From positions 1-64,000 of the forward strand of contig CAZNZW010000008.1 in the NCBI GenBank assembly GCA_964577615.1: DNA of 64,000 nucleotides. The letters are read 5' to 3'. Below, piece after piece: positions 25,743 through 32,605 of the stretch (positions are counted from its first letter, which is position 1; the number at the start of each line of letters is the position of its first letter). The notes under the pieces were generated by a model. That model made no database searches and was not told the origin of the DNA. It worked only from the letters and a program-made list of their open reading frames with translations. The translations under genes were made by a program, and so were the position numbers. This DNA comes from QNYZ01 sp964577615 (GTDB lineage: Bacteria; Desulfobacterota; Desulfobacteria; Desulfobacterales; QNYZ01).

Positions 25743-27008
25743 ATGAAAGCACCTTTAAACAGACGCGTCACCGTTGTCGGATATGCGGCGGCCACGGCGC
25801 TGGGGAAAACCTTTGCGACCACCTGGGGCCGATCGGTCGCCGGGGCCGCCGGGTTTCGCAGAATCACCCGCTGCGAGGTACAGACCCGGAGCAATGTCGT
25901 GGGCGAAATCCCCGGCTGGGATCCGCTGGCCTATGATTTTATCGACCGCAAGGAAGCGTACAACTGGAATGCGGATTATGTCATTCTGACTGTGGCGACC
26001 TGCCGGCAGGCCCTGCACGATGCCGGCCTCGACATCACCCCGGAAACCGGGCCCCGCACCGCCTGCCTGATCGGTTCGGCCTTAAACGGCGCCGACGCGT
26101 TCCGGGTGGCCATGGACAATTATGTCAACCGGGGGCCTTTCAAAGTCAGCCCCTACCTCCTGCCCAACCTCTGCGCCAACGTCCCCGCCGGCAAGGCCGG
26201 GATGGCCCTGGGATTTACCGGCCCGATTTTTTCTCCCCAGGGCGCCTGCGCCTCGGGGAATCACGCCATCGCCCTGGGCGCCCGCATGATCCGGGACGGC
26301 GACTGCGATTTCGCTCTGGTCGGCGGCGTGGACACCTGCCTGATACCGGAAATCGTCCAGGGATTTGCCAATATGCTGGCCACGATCAGCATCGGGCCCG
26401 GCGACCGGGCCTTTGACGATCCGGCCCAGGCCTGCCGCCCCTTTTCCGTCGACCGCAGGGGGATCGTGCTGGCCGAAGGATGCGGCGTTCTGGTCCTGGC
26501 CGCCGAAGAGGCCGCCGCCGCCTGGGGCCTGACCCCCCGGGCCGAGGTTCTCGGCGTCGGGTGGACTTCCGACGCCTACCACTTTACCCTGCCCAACCGG
26601 GAAACGATTATCCGGGCGATTGCCGCGGCCATCGACGATGCGGATCTGTCCCCGGACGATATCGATTACATCAACGCCCACGGCACATCGACCCGGAAGG
26701 GAGACCTGACGGAAATCGAATGTCTGCGCACTATCTTCGGGCCACGGCTGCCGCAGATCCCCGTTTCCGCCAACAAATCCCAGCTCGGCCATTCCCTGGG
26801 GGCCTCGGCCGCCATCGAAGCCGCCCTGGCCATTGAAGGCATGCGGCAGCAGGTCATTTTGCCCACGATCAACCATGTGCCCGACCCGGCCCTGGCCGAC
26901 GTCGACGTGGTGCCCGGTACGGCCCGCCGGCAGGCCCACGAATTCGTCCTGTCAAACGCCTTCGGATTCGGCGGGACCAACTGCTGCCTGGTTTTAAGAG
27001 GAATGTGA
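25743..27008 (+). CDS. Beta-ketoacyl-ACP synthase (FabF-type), third KS
   Basis: A 421-residue condensing enzyme with Cys169 in GACASGN, His in INAHGTSTRKGD and NKSQLGHSLGASAA. All three catalytic residues are present, so it is likely active. It sits in the same operon as the other KS genes. Aryl-polyene loci also carry several distinct KSs (ApeO, ApeR and the KS-CLF pair), used for starting and extending chains. Its stop is one base before the GTG start of the thioesterase. Confidence 0.9.
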   Translation: MKAPLNRRVTVVGYAAATALGKTFATTWGRSVAGAAGFRRITRCEVQTRSNVVGEIPGWDPLAYDFIDRKEAYNWNADYVILTVATCRQALHDAGLDITPETGPRTACLIGSALNGADAFRVAMDNYVNRGPFKVSPYLLPNLCANVPAGKAGMALGFTGPIFSPQGACASGNHAIALGARMIRDGDCDFALVGGVDTCLIPEIVQGFANMLATISIGPGDRAFDDPAQACRPFSVDRRGIVLAEGCGVLVLAAEEAAAAWGLTPRAEVLGVGWTSDAYHFTLPNRETIIRAIAAAIDDADLSPDDIDYINAHGTSTRKGDLTEIECLRTIFGPRLPQIPVSANKSQLGHSLGASAAIEAALAIEGMRQQVILPTINHVPDPALADVDVVPGTARRQAHEFVLSNAFGFGGTNCCLVLRGM

Positions 27009-27009
27009 T

Positions 27010-27489
27010 GTGAAACCGAAACCGTTTCAACCGGAAAAAAAAGCGGCCGATTCGCCCTACGTCCGGGACCTCACCGACAATCGCTGGTGGCATCGCTGCA
27101 GCCACCGGATTCTCTACGCCGACACGGACCGCTCCCAGGTGGTTTACCACGCCAATTACCTGCGTTACTTCGAGCAGGGCCGGGCCACTCTCATGCGGGA
27201 CAGCGGTTACCCCTACCGCGAGGTGGAAGACAGCGGGTTTATTTACCCGATCATTGCCATGGGGGTGGATTATTTTACACCGCTTTATTACGACGACCCG
27301 ATCTACATCCACACCCGGCCGGCGGAAATGGAACGGGTGCGCCTGCAGTTTGATTACCTGATCACCCACCAAGACACCGGCGCCGTTGTCTGCAAGGGCT
27401 TTACCCGTCACTGTGCCACCAACACCGCCGGAACGCCGGTGGGCATTGATGCAAAAACGACGCACCTATGGCTGACTTTTCCCCGCTGA
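27010..27489 (+). CDS. Acyl-CoA/acyl-ACP thioesterase, 4HBT (YbgC-like)
   Basis: A 159-residue hotdog thioesterase that probably releases or edits acyl chains. It has the 4HBT signature YADTDRSQVVYHANYLRYFE, with Asp in the catalytic position. A GTG start fits the reading: the ATG two bases earlier is followed at once by a stop. It overlaps the downstream dehydratase gene by 22 bases. It matches the ApeK-like thioesterase role in aryl-polyene loci. Confidence 0.85.
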   Translation: MKPKPFQPEKKAADSPYVRDLTDNRWWHRCSHRILYADTDRSQVVYHANYLRYFEQGRATLMRDSGYPYREVEDSGFIYPIIAMGVDYFTPLYYDDPIYIHTRPAEMERVRLQFDYLITHQDTGAVVCKGFTRHCATNTAGTPVGIDAKTTHLWLTFPR

Positions 27490-28313
27490 CCGTTACGGTC
27501 GATTTCCCGTTGCCCGCCTACCTGCGGGACCATCGCCTCGGCGGCCGGTCCGTCCTGCCGGCGGTTGACGCCCTCCGGATACTGGCAGACACCGCCGGCA
27601 AATCGATGCCGCCAGCAAATATCCGTCACATGCGCGACATCGCGCTGATCCGGCTGCTGTCCATCCCCCCTGATGATTCGCGCTGCCGGCTGTTTGTCAC
27701 GCTTGCCCCGGCCCACGGACCGGACGGCGTGGCCGCGTCGCTGTGCACCCGGTTCCGGTCGAAATCCGGCCGGATTACCCGTCTGAAGACGCATGTATCG
27801 GTGATCTTCGGCGGTCCGCCGCCGCCGGCGGCACCGCTCCCGGATCGGCCGCCCAGGACCGGGTTCGACGTTGACGCCGCCCGGCTCTACCGGGAGCTGG
27901 TGCCCTTCGGGCCGGGGTTCCAGAGCCTGACCGGCACGGTGACGCTCTCACCGGAAGGCGCCACCGGCACGGCGATGACGCCCCCGAAAACCGTTTCCAT
28001 CGGTGGCCCGACCGGATCGCCGTTTCCGCTCGATGCGGCTTTTCATGCCGCCTGCGCCTGGGGCCAGCGGTTTCATCACAAAATCGTCTATCCAATGGCC
28101 ATCACCCGGCGCGTTATCACAACCCCCACCGCCGTTGACGGGCGCTATGCGGTCACGGTCAGACCGGTGGCCGCCGGAAACGACACATTGACCTTTGATA
28201 TCTGGATTACGTCTGCCGCCGGCATCGTGTGCGAAACCGTCCGGGGCGTCCGCATGGCGCCCATCGATGGAATCTCCACCGATCCGCCGGCCTGGATATC
28301 CGCACCGTGCTGA
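27468..28313 (+). CDS. Free-standing PKS-type dehydratase (double hotdog)
   Basis: A 281-residue protein that resembles the dehydratase domain of modular and iterative PKSs. The first hotdog has the HxxxGxxxxP motif with His22, Gly26 and Pro31 (DHRLGGRSVLP). The second has Asp189 and His193 in LDAAFHAACAW, matching the Dxxx(Q/H) site. Both catalytic positions are therefore kept. Such domains are normally inside a large PKS; here it is a separate gene in a type II locus. It probably works on longer or branched chains than the small hotdog enzymes. A role as an isomerase is also possible. Confidence 0.78.
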   Translation: MADFSPLTVTVDFPLPAYLRDHRLGGRSVLPAVDALRILADTAGKSMPPANIRHMRDIALIRLLSIPPDDSRCRLFVTLAPAHGPDGVAASLCTRFRSKSGRITRLKTHVSVIFGGPPPPAAPLPDRPPRTGFDVDAARLYRELVPFGPGFQSLTGTVTLSPEGATGTAMTPPKTVSIGGPTGSPFPLDAAFHAACAWGQRFHHKIVYPMAITRRVITTPTAVDGRYAVTVRPVAAGNDTLTFDIWITSAAGIVCETVRGVRMAPIDGISTDPPAWISAPC

Positions 28314-28373
28314 ATCAAAGTGACGAACGGGTACCCGGCGTCAAGCCGGATTTAAAATAGAAGAGGAGCCGCG

Positions 28374-28949
28374 ATGACCCTGCGTTTTCTGCTGCTGTTG
28401 ACCACGGCCTATCTCGCCGGATCGATCAATATTTCCATCGGCCTTTTCCGGCTGCTGGGGAAAAAAGACCCGCGCGACGCCTTCAGCGGCAACCCCGGTG
28501 TCACCAACGTCTACCGCCTGGCCGGACCGGCATGGGCCCTGGGGGTATTGCTGCTCGAAATGGGAAAAGCCGTTTTTATTGCCCTTCTCGCGCACCGTCT
28601 CCTGTCCCCCGGCGTCGTCCCCTGGATCGGCAGCGGCCTGATTATCGGCAACCGCTTCCCCTGCTTTCACCGATTCAGCGGCGGCAAGGGGGTGGCCAAT
28701 TTTCTCGGGTTTGCCGCCCCGCTTGCCCCGCTCGCCGCCGGGCTCGGCATGCTGCTCTGGCTGGCCGCATTTACCCTGAGTCGTCAGCCGTTTATCGGGT
28801 CCTTCGCCCTGATCGCCGCTCTGGGCATCGGTATGGCCGCCGCCTGCGGAATCGGCATCCTCCCTTTATCAGGCACCCTCGTCACTGTCGCCCTGATCGT
28901 CCACGCCCATAAAAAAAATATCGCCGGCATTCGCGCCAGCGCTGGATAA
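28374..28949 (+). CDS. plsY: PlsY-like acyl-phosphate:glycerol-3-phosphate acyltransferase
   Basis: A 191-residue integral membrane protein with about five hydrophobic spans. It shows the PlsY blocks in divergent form: AGSINISI for GSIPFG, SGNPGVTNVYR for SGNxGATNxxR, and GNRFPCFHRFSGGKGVAN for GHxFPVFxxFKGGKGVA. The His of the third block is replaced by Asn, so activity or substrate may be altered. Housekeeping plsY is usually elsewhere, so this copy may attach the special acyl chain of the cluster to glycerol phosphate. It ends the operon; a GAGGAG ribosome-binding site precedes the ATG. Confidence 0.82.
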   Translation: MTLRFLLLLTTAYLAGSINISIGLFRLLGKKDPRDAFSGNPGVTNVYRLAGPAWALGVLLLEMGKAVFIALLAHRLLSPGVVPWIGSGLIIGNRFPCFHRFSGGKGVANFLGFAAPLAPLAAGLGMLLWLAAFTLSRQPFIGSFALIAALGIGMAAACGIGILPLSGTLVTVALIVHAHKKNIAGIRASAG

Positions 28950-29001
28950 CGCGTCAGCCGTGCCGCATCTGTTTCCCGGCGCCCCTGTTTCCGTGTCTCT
29001 T

Positions 29002-29664
29002 TCACTCCGCCCGCGGCCGCATCCCGATCGCCCCGGCCGGGCAGATGGTCGCGCACAGGCCGCATCCATAGCATCGGGCCGGGTCGAAATGCATTTTACC
29101 GATAATCATCCGGCGGGCATCAAAAATACAGCGATCCACACACAGGCTGCAATGGACACATTTTTCCGCTGCATCCACGGCGATAAAATCGGACCGCACA
29201 ACGAGATCGGGCCGGTGATACTGTTTCAGAATCTGCAGATCATGGCAGCAGCAGGCGCAGCAGCTGCACAGGGCATAGATGTCGGGGCCGGGCATATGGA
29301 AGGTCAGGTGAACCAGTCCCTCTTTATCGGCGGTTTCCAGGATTTTTTTTGCCGCTTTTAGAGAAACCGGACGGGCCTGTTTTCTTTTGATCTCTGCGGC
29401 GGCCACACTGTTTAGCAGCAGGCAGACATCCACGGGATGGCCGCACCGCTGATAATGACTGCGGCAGACACAGGCGGTAACCGCGATGGGGTCTGCGGCC
29501 TGCAGAATATCCCGCACCTGGGAGGCCGGCAATATCCACTGACGCGTATCAATTGCTTCACGCACTGGAATCACCCGGGCGGAAAAATCGATCTTCCCCT
29601 TCGCCATCCACCGCTCGTAGCGCGCCAGCCGGTTTTCCAGAAAGGCGTCTTTTTCTCCCTTCAT
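29002..29664 (-). CDS. Cys-rich protein with C-terminal 2x[4Fe-4S] ferredoxin domain
   Basis: A 220-residue iron-sulfur protein. The C-terminal 60 residues form a bacterial-type ferredoxin with CVHCSLCVDRC and CYGCGLCATICP. The middle part has extra Cys groups, ACVCRSHYQRC-x6-C and CSCCACCC, that could bind more clusters. This layout is common in uncharacterised electron-transfer proteins of anaerobes. Its start overlaps the aminotransferase stop by four bases, so it is in the tetR-aminotransferase operon. Its partner is unknown. Confidence 0.8.
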   Translation of the reverse strand: MKGEKDAFLENRLARYERWMAKGKIDFSARVIPVREAIDTRQWILPASQVRDILQAADPIAVTACVCRSHYQRCGHPVDVCLLLNSVAAAEIKRKQARPVSLKAAKKILETADKEGLVHLTFHMPGPDIYALCSCCACCCHDLQILKQYHRPDLVVRSDFIAVDAAEKCVHCSLCVDRCIFDARRMIIGKMHFDPARCYGCGLCATICPAGAIGMRPRAE

Positions 29665-30863
29665 CCGGACATCTCCTTTTCATACTGCCGAATCACATCG
29701 CCCAGAGTAGTCACGGCCCGGGAAATATCTTTTTCATCGGGGCAGGTAAAGCTGAGGCGCGCCGTTTCCATGCCGTCGCCTTTGCGGACAAAGAAAAATG
29801 TTCCGGGAACAAAGGCCACGTTCCGCGCCACGGCCCGGGCGTAGACCTGCGTCATGTCCATGCCTTCCGGTCCCCGCAGCCAGACAAACATGCCGCCTTC
29901 AGGCCGGGACCAGTGAAAATACGGCGGGAAAGCGTCTTCCAGCGCCCGGAACATGGCGGCCTGCCGGGGCGCATAAATCGACAGAATATGCGGCAGATGG
30001 CGGTCAAGGTAGCCGCCTGTCAGATATTCGGCGGCCAGGGCCTGACCAAAGGTGCTGGTATGCAGGTCCACGCCCTGCCTGGCCGTCACCAGCCATTTTC
30101 GAATCGAAGGCGGAGAGATGCAGAATCCGATGCGCAGCCCCGGCGCGAATATCTTGGAGAACGTCCCGACGTAAACCACGTTATCCGGCGCCATGGAAAA
30201 AATGGACGGGACGGCCTCTCCCCGGTATCGCAGGGCGCTGTACGGGTCATCTTCGATGAGCAGGGCATGATATTTTATCAGCAGGTCGGCAATTTTCTGC
30301 CGGAGAGATATCGGGATTGTCCGGCCGGTGGGATTCTGGAAGGTCGGCACCAGATAGACGCATTTCACCCGGCCCTGCTTTAAAACCGCTTCAAGCGCAT
30401 CCGGCGAGACCCCGTCATCGCCGGTCTGAAGGCTGACATAGTTCGGCTGGTATGGGGCAAATGCCTGGATGGCGCCCAGATAGGTCGGCGCCTCGATCGC
30501 TATTGAATCGCCTCTGGAAATGAGTATTTTCCCCAGGCCATCGAGAATCCCCTGGGATCCGCTGCCGATGAGCACATCTCCGGTTGACACATCAAGCCCC
30601 TCTTTTTCACCAATATATGCGGCCAGGGCTTCCCGGAGCGGCCCGAATCCTTCCGTCAGGTCGTATTGCAGGGCCCGGTGGCCGTATGTGGTCAGCACCT
30701 TGTCAACAAGTTCCGGAAAAATCCGCAGGGGAAAAGAATCCGGTGCGGGCATACCGCCGGCCAGGGAGATCATTTTTGGCCGGGCCGCCACCTTCAAAAT
30801 TTCACGAATGGCACTGGCATCCACGGCCCGCATTCGATCGGCCAGCAGTTGATCAAAGTCCAT
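29661..30863 (-). CDS. PLP-dependent aminotransferase, class I/II (LysN/2-aminoadipate type)
   Basis: A 400-residue fold-type I aminotransferase. It shows SGSQGILDGLGK, VPTFQNPTG, EDDPYSALRY and the PLP-binding Lys in TFSKIFAPGLRIGF. It resembles the catalytic part of MocR regulators and LysN enzymes, but no DNA-binding domain is attached. The substrate is not clear; 2-aminoadipate, valine or aromatic amino acids are all used in this group. It lies seven bases after the tetR gene, and is likely controlled by it. Confidence 0.85.
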   Translation of the reverse strand: MDFDQLLADRMRAVDASAIREILKVAARPKMISLAGGMPAPDSFPLRIFPELVDKVLTTYGHRALQYDLTEGFGPLREALAAYIGEKEGLDVSTGDVLIGSGSQGILDGLGKILISRGDSIAIEAPTYLGAIQAFAPYQPNYVSLQTGDDGVSPDALEAVLKQGRVKCVYLVPTFQNPTGRTIPISLRQKIADLLIKYHALLIEDDPYSALRYRGEAVPSIFSMAPDNVVYVGTFSKIFAPGLRIGFCISPPSIRKWLVTARQGVDLHTSTFGQALAAEYLTGGYLDRHLPHILSIYAPRQAAMFRALEDAFPPYFHWSRPEGGMFVWLRGPEGMDMTQVYARAVARNVAFVPGTFFFVRKGDGMETARLSFTCPDEKDISRAVTTLGDVIRQYEKEMSG

Positions 30864-30869
30864 TTTATT

Positions 30870-31466
30870 TCACCTTCTCAATTGGGTTAAATACGCGCGC
30901 AGCTGCGCAACGGTCTGTCTCCAGATCATCGGGTCCCGGCTGGCCGCATAGAGCGGCGCCGCCCCGTTGACGGCAATAACGATAAAATCGGCCACTTCCC
31001 GGTATTTTACGCCGGGTCTGAGAAGCCCCTTGCCATCGGCCTCTTCCAGCCAGGTCTGGAGCAGCCGGGAAAAACGGACATACCCCTTGAGAATATGGCG
31101 GCTCATGGTGGAAGACTGGCCGGACAGTTCGGTCAGCATATTGAAAAAAAAACATCCCCCGTCAAACACATCGGCGCCGAGGTAATCGTGCATGTTGTTG
31201 TACACAGTCTGCTCGATGCGCTGGACGGGATCATCAATGTCGGCAATATTCCTGAAAACAATGCCCCGCCAGATCGTTACCGCCCGGTCGTAAACCGCAT
31301 ACCAGATATCTTCCTTGCTGCGGAAGTGCCCGTACAGCCCGCCTTTGGTGAGCCTGGTGGCCGCCAGGATATCGCCGACAGACGTGTTAAAATACCCTTT
31401 GACGGTAAACAGTTGAAGAGTCTGCTCAACGATATTGCGCCGGGTGCGACTGCCTTTGGTGCCCAT
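30870..31466 (-). CDS. TetR-family transcriptional regulator
   Basis: A 198-residue repressor. The N-terminal helix-turn-helix reads IVEQTLQLFTVKGYFNTSVGDI followed by TKGGLYGHF, typical of TetR proteins. The rest is the helical ligand domain. I take the ATG that has GGGAGG upstream instead of one 19 codons earlier. A GACCGGTC dyad lies in its promoter, which suggests autoregulation. The downstream aminotransferase and ferredoxin genes should share its control. Confidence 0.88.
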   Translation of the reverse strand: MGTKGSRTRRNIVEQTLQLFTVKGYFNTSVGDILAATRLTKGGLYGHFRSKEDIWYAVYDRAVTIWRGIVFRNIADIDDPVQRIEQTVYNNMHDYLGADVFDGGCFFFNMLTELSGQSSTMSRHILKGYVRFSRLLQTWLEEADGKGLLRPGVKYREVADFIVIAVNGAAPLYAASRDPMIWRQTVAQLRAYLTQLRR

Positions 31467-31564
31467 CTCGATGCCTCCCGTGATCCAGCCGGTCGCGGAT
31501 GATCGGCTTCCGGAACGGCCCATGAAACCCGGTACTGATCAATACTCACGAATCACCAATTACA

Positions 31565-31594
31565 AATATACCGACCGGTCTTTTTATATTTAAA
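31565..31594 (-). promoter_or_regulatory. tetR promoter with operator in the spacer
   Basis: On the minus strand TTTAAA, an 18-base spacer and TATATT form a promoter. The palindrome GACCGGTC (31573-31580) sits inside the spacer, flanked by A/T-rich arms. ACCGACCGGTC-like sequences are typical TetR-family sites. Binding there would shut off the operon. The reading is from sequence only. Confidence 0.5.
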
Positions 31595-31700
31595 CTGGCG
31601 AGCCGTGTCAAGCGTTAAGACGTTATCCTCCGATATTTTTTCTGTCTGCGGGATGTATCCGGATGGCAGGTAAAAACCAGCACGCCGGCTCCATCAAATT

Positions 31701-31868
31701 GTGACGATACGAATTTTAAAGATACTTGGGGTAAACACCACGGTCAGTAGCATTCCAGGCGCTTCCGCCGGGGATCTGGATACCGCGCGGCAATTGTTCA
31801 GAACGTACACAGAATGTTTCGATGTCGGTTTGTGCTTTCAGATTTTTGAAACGGAAAAAGTCCGGTGA
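31701..31868 (+). pseudogene. Fragment of a GNAT acetyltransferase
   Basis: A GTG-started frame of 55 codons contains SAGDLDTARQLFRTYTECFD and LCFQIFETE, which resemble the first helices of a GNAT acetyltransferase (usually DL-x3-R-x-LF-x2-Y and L-x-FQ-x-FE). The rest of the domain is missing and the frame stops. It lies on the opposite strand to an intact but different GNAT gene. I infer a decayed gene left by rearrangement. Confidence 0.5.
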
Positions 31869-31870
31869 TC

Positions 31871-32371
31871 CTAAGCCTGCGACAGCTTAAGTACCAGCCG
31901 CTGCTCGTTGACGGCGGTGCCCCACTCGGTTCCCATACATTGTTCGGTGAGAACAAATCCGTTTTTCTCATACAACCGCCGGGCGACATGAAGCCCTTCA
32001 AAGGTCCACAAATAAACCGTTGGATATTTTTTTCCCCGGCAAAAACTGATGGCCGCATGGAGCAACTGATGGCCGATCCGTTTTCCATGCAGATGCTCGG
32101 CAACGATAAACCAGCGCAGATGGGCCCCCTTGCTGCCGGCGTGGATGCCGTCAATGGAAATGGTGGCAACGACCCGTCCCATTTCAGATACCGTCCAGAA
32201 CCCGTCGCGTGATTCATCGTATCGATTCAAAAACGTGGACAAACCAGTGGCGACCATGGCTTCGAAGTAAAGATCAAATCCCCAGTGGCGGTGGTAGTAG
32301 GTGCCGTGAAGTTCGGTAACCTGCCCGATGGCGCCCGGAAAATAGCCTTGATCCACCCGAATCTCTGACAT
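31871..32371 (-). CDS. GNAT-family N-acetyltransferase
   Basis: A 166-residue acetyltransferase. The acetyl-CoA-binding core is seen as LRWFIVAEHLHGKRIGHQLLHAA, matching the V-x3-R-G-x-G-x-G/A motif in the relaxed form. The end LYEKNGFVLTEQ is the standard GNAT strand-helix-strand. The N-terminal part resembles the C-terminal GNAT halves of MarR-GNAT fusions (YFPGAIGQVTELHGTYY), but no MarR domain is present. Substrate unknown. Confidence 0.85.
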   Translation of the reverse strand: MSEIRVDQGYFPGAIGQVTELHGTYYHRHWGFDLYFEAMVATGLSTFLNRYDESRDGFWTVSEMGRVVATISIDGIHAGSKGAHLRWFIVAEHLHGKRIGHQLLHAAISFCRGKKYPTVYLWTFEGLHVARRLYEKNGFVLTEQCMGTEWGTAVNEQRLVLKLSQA

Positions 32372-32404
32372 TCGAAGCCCTCCGAATCAGCTGGGTGTAA
32401 AGAA

Positions 32405-32433
32405 TTGGGTTGAAGTAAATATGGGATTAATAT
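32405..32433 (+). promoter_or_regulatory. Candidate promoter of the megasynthase-ole operon
   Basis: TTGGGT, a 17-base spacer and TAATAT lie about 170 bases before the chosen start. The -10 box is good and the -35 box is weak. It is the best plus-strand candidate in the gap. Confidence 0.35.
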
Positions 32434-32440
32434 CTTTTCT

Positions 32441-32469
32441 CTTTTAGCCATACCCGCCCTTTTTGTCAA
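32441..32469 (-). promoter_or_regulatory. Promoter of the GNAT gene
   Basis: On the minus strand a consensus TTGACA is followed by a 17-base spacer and TAAAAG, about 70 bases before the GNAT start. It partly overlaps the region that would hold the opposing megasynthase promoter. Sequence reading only. Confidence 0.45.
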
Positions 32470-32605
32470 CGATCCGGGCCGATCGCGCAACCATCACATC
32501 GCCCCTGTCAGATGAATACCGCATGAAGACGCAATCCCGGATAGAATCTTGCCAAATAGAGACAGGTCGGTTATAGAAAAACGCTTTTTATGCTATGATG
32601 CCAAA

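Noticed and set aside
13742..28949. Calling the locus a standard aryl-polyene cluster
   Set aside because: The ammonia-lyase, acyl-ligase, glycosyltransferase and MMPL exporter are absent, and four radical SAM genes and a PlsY-like gene are present.
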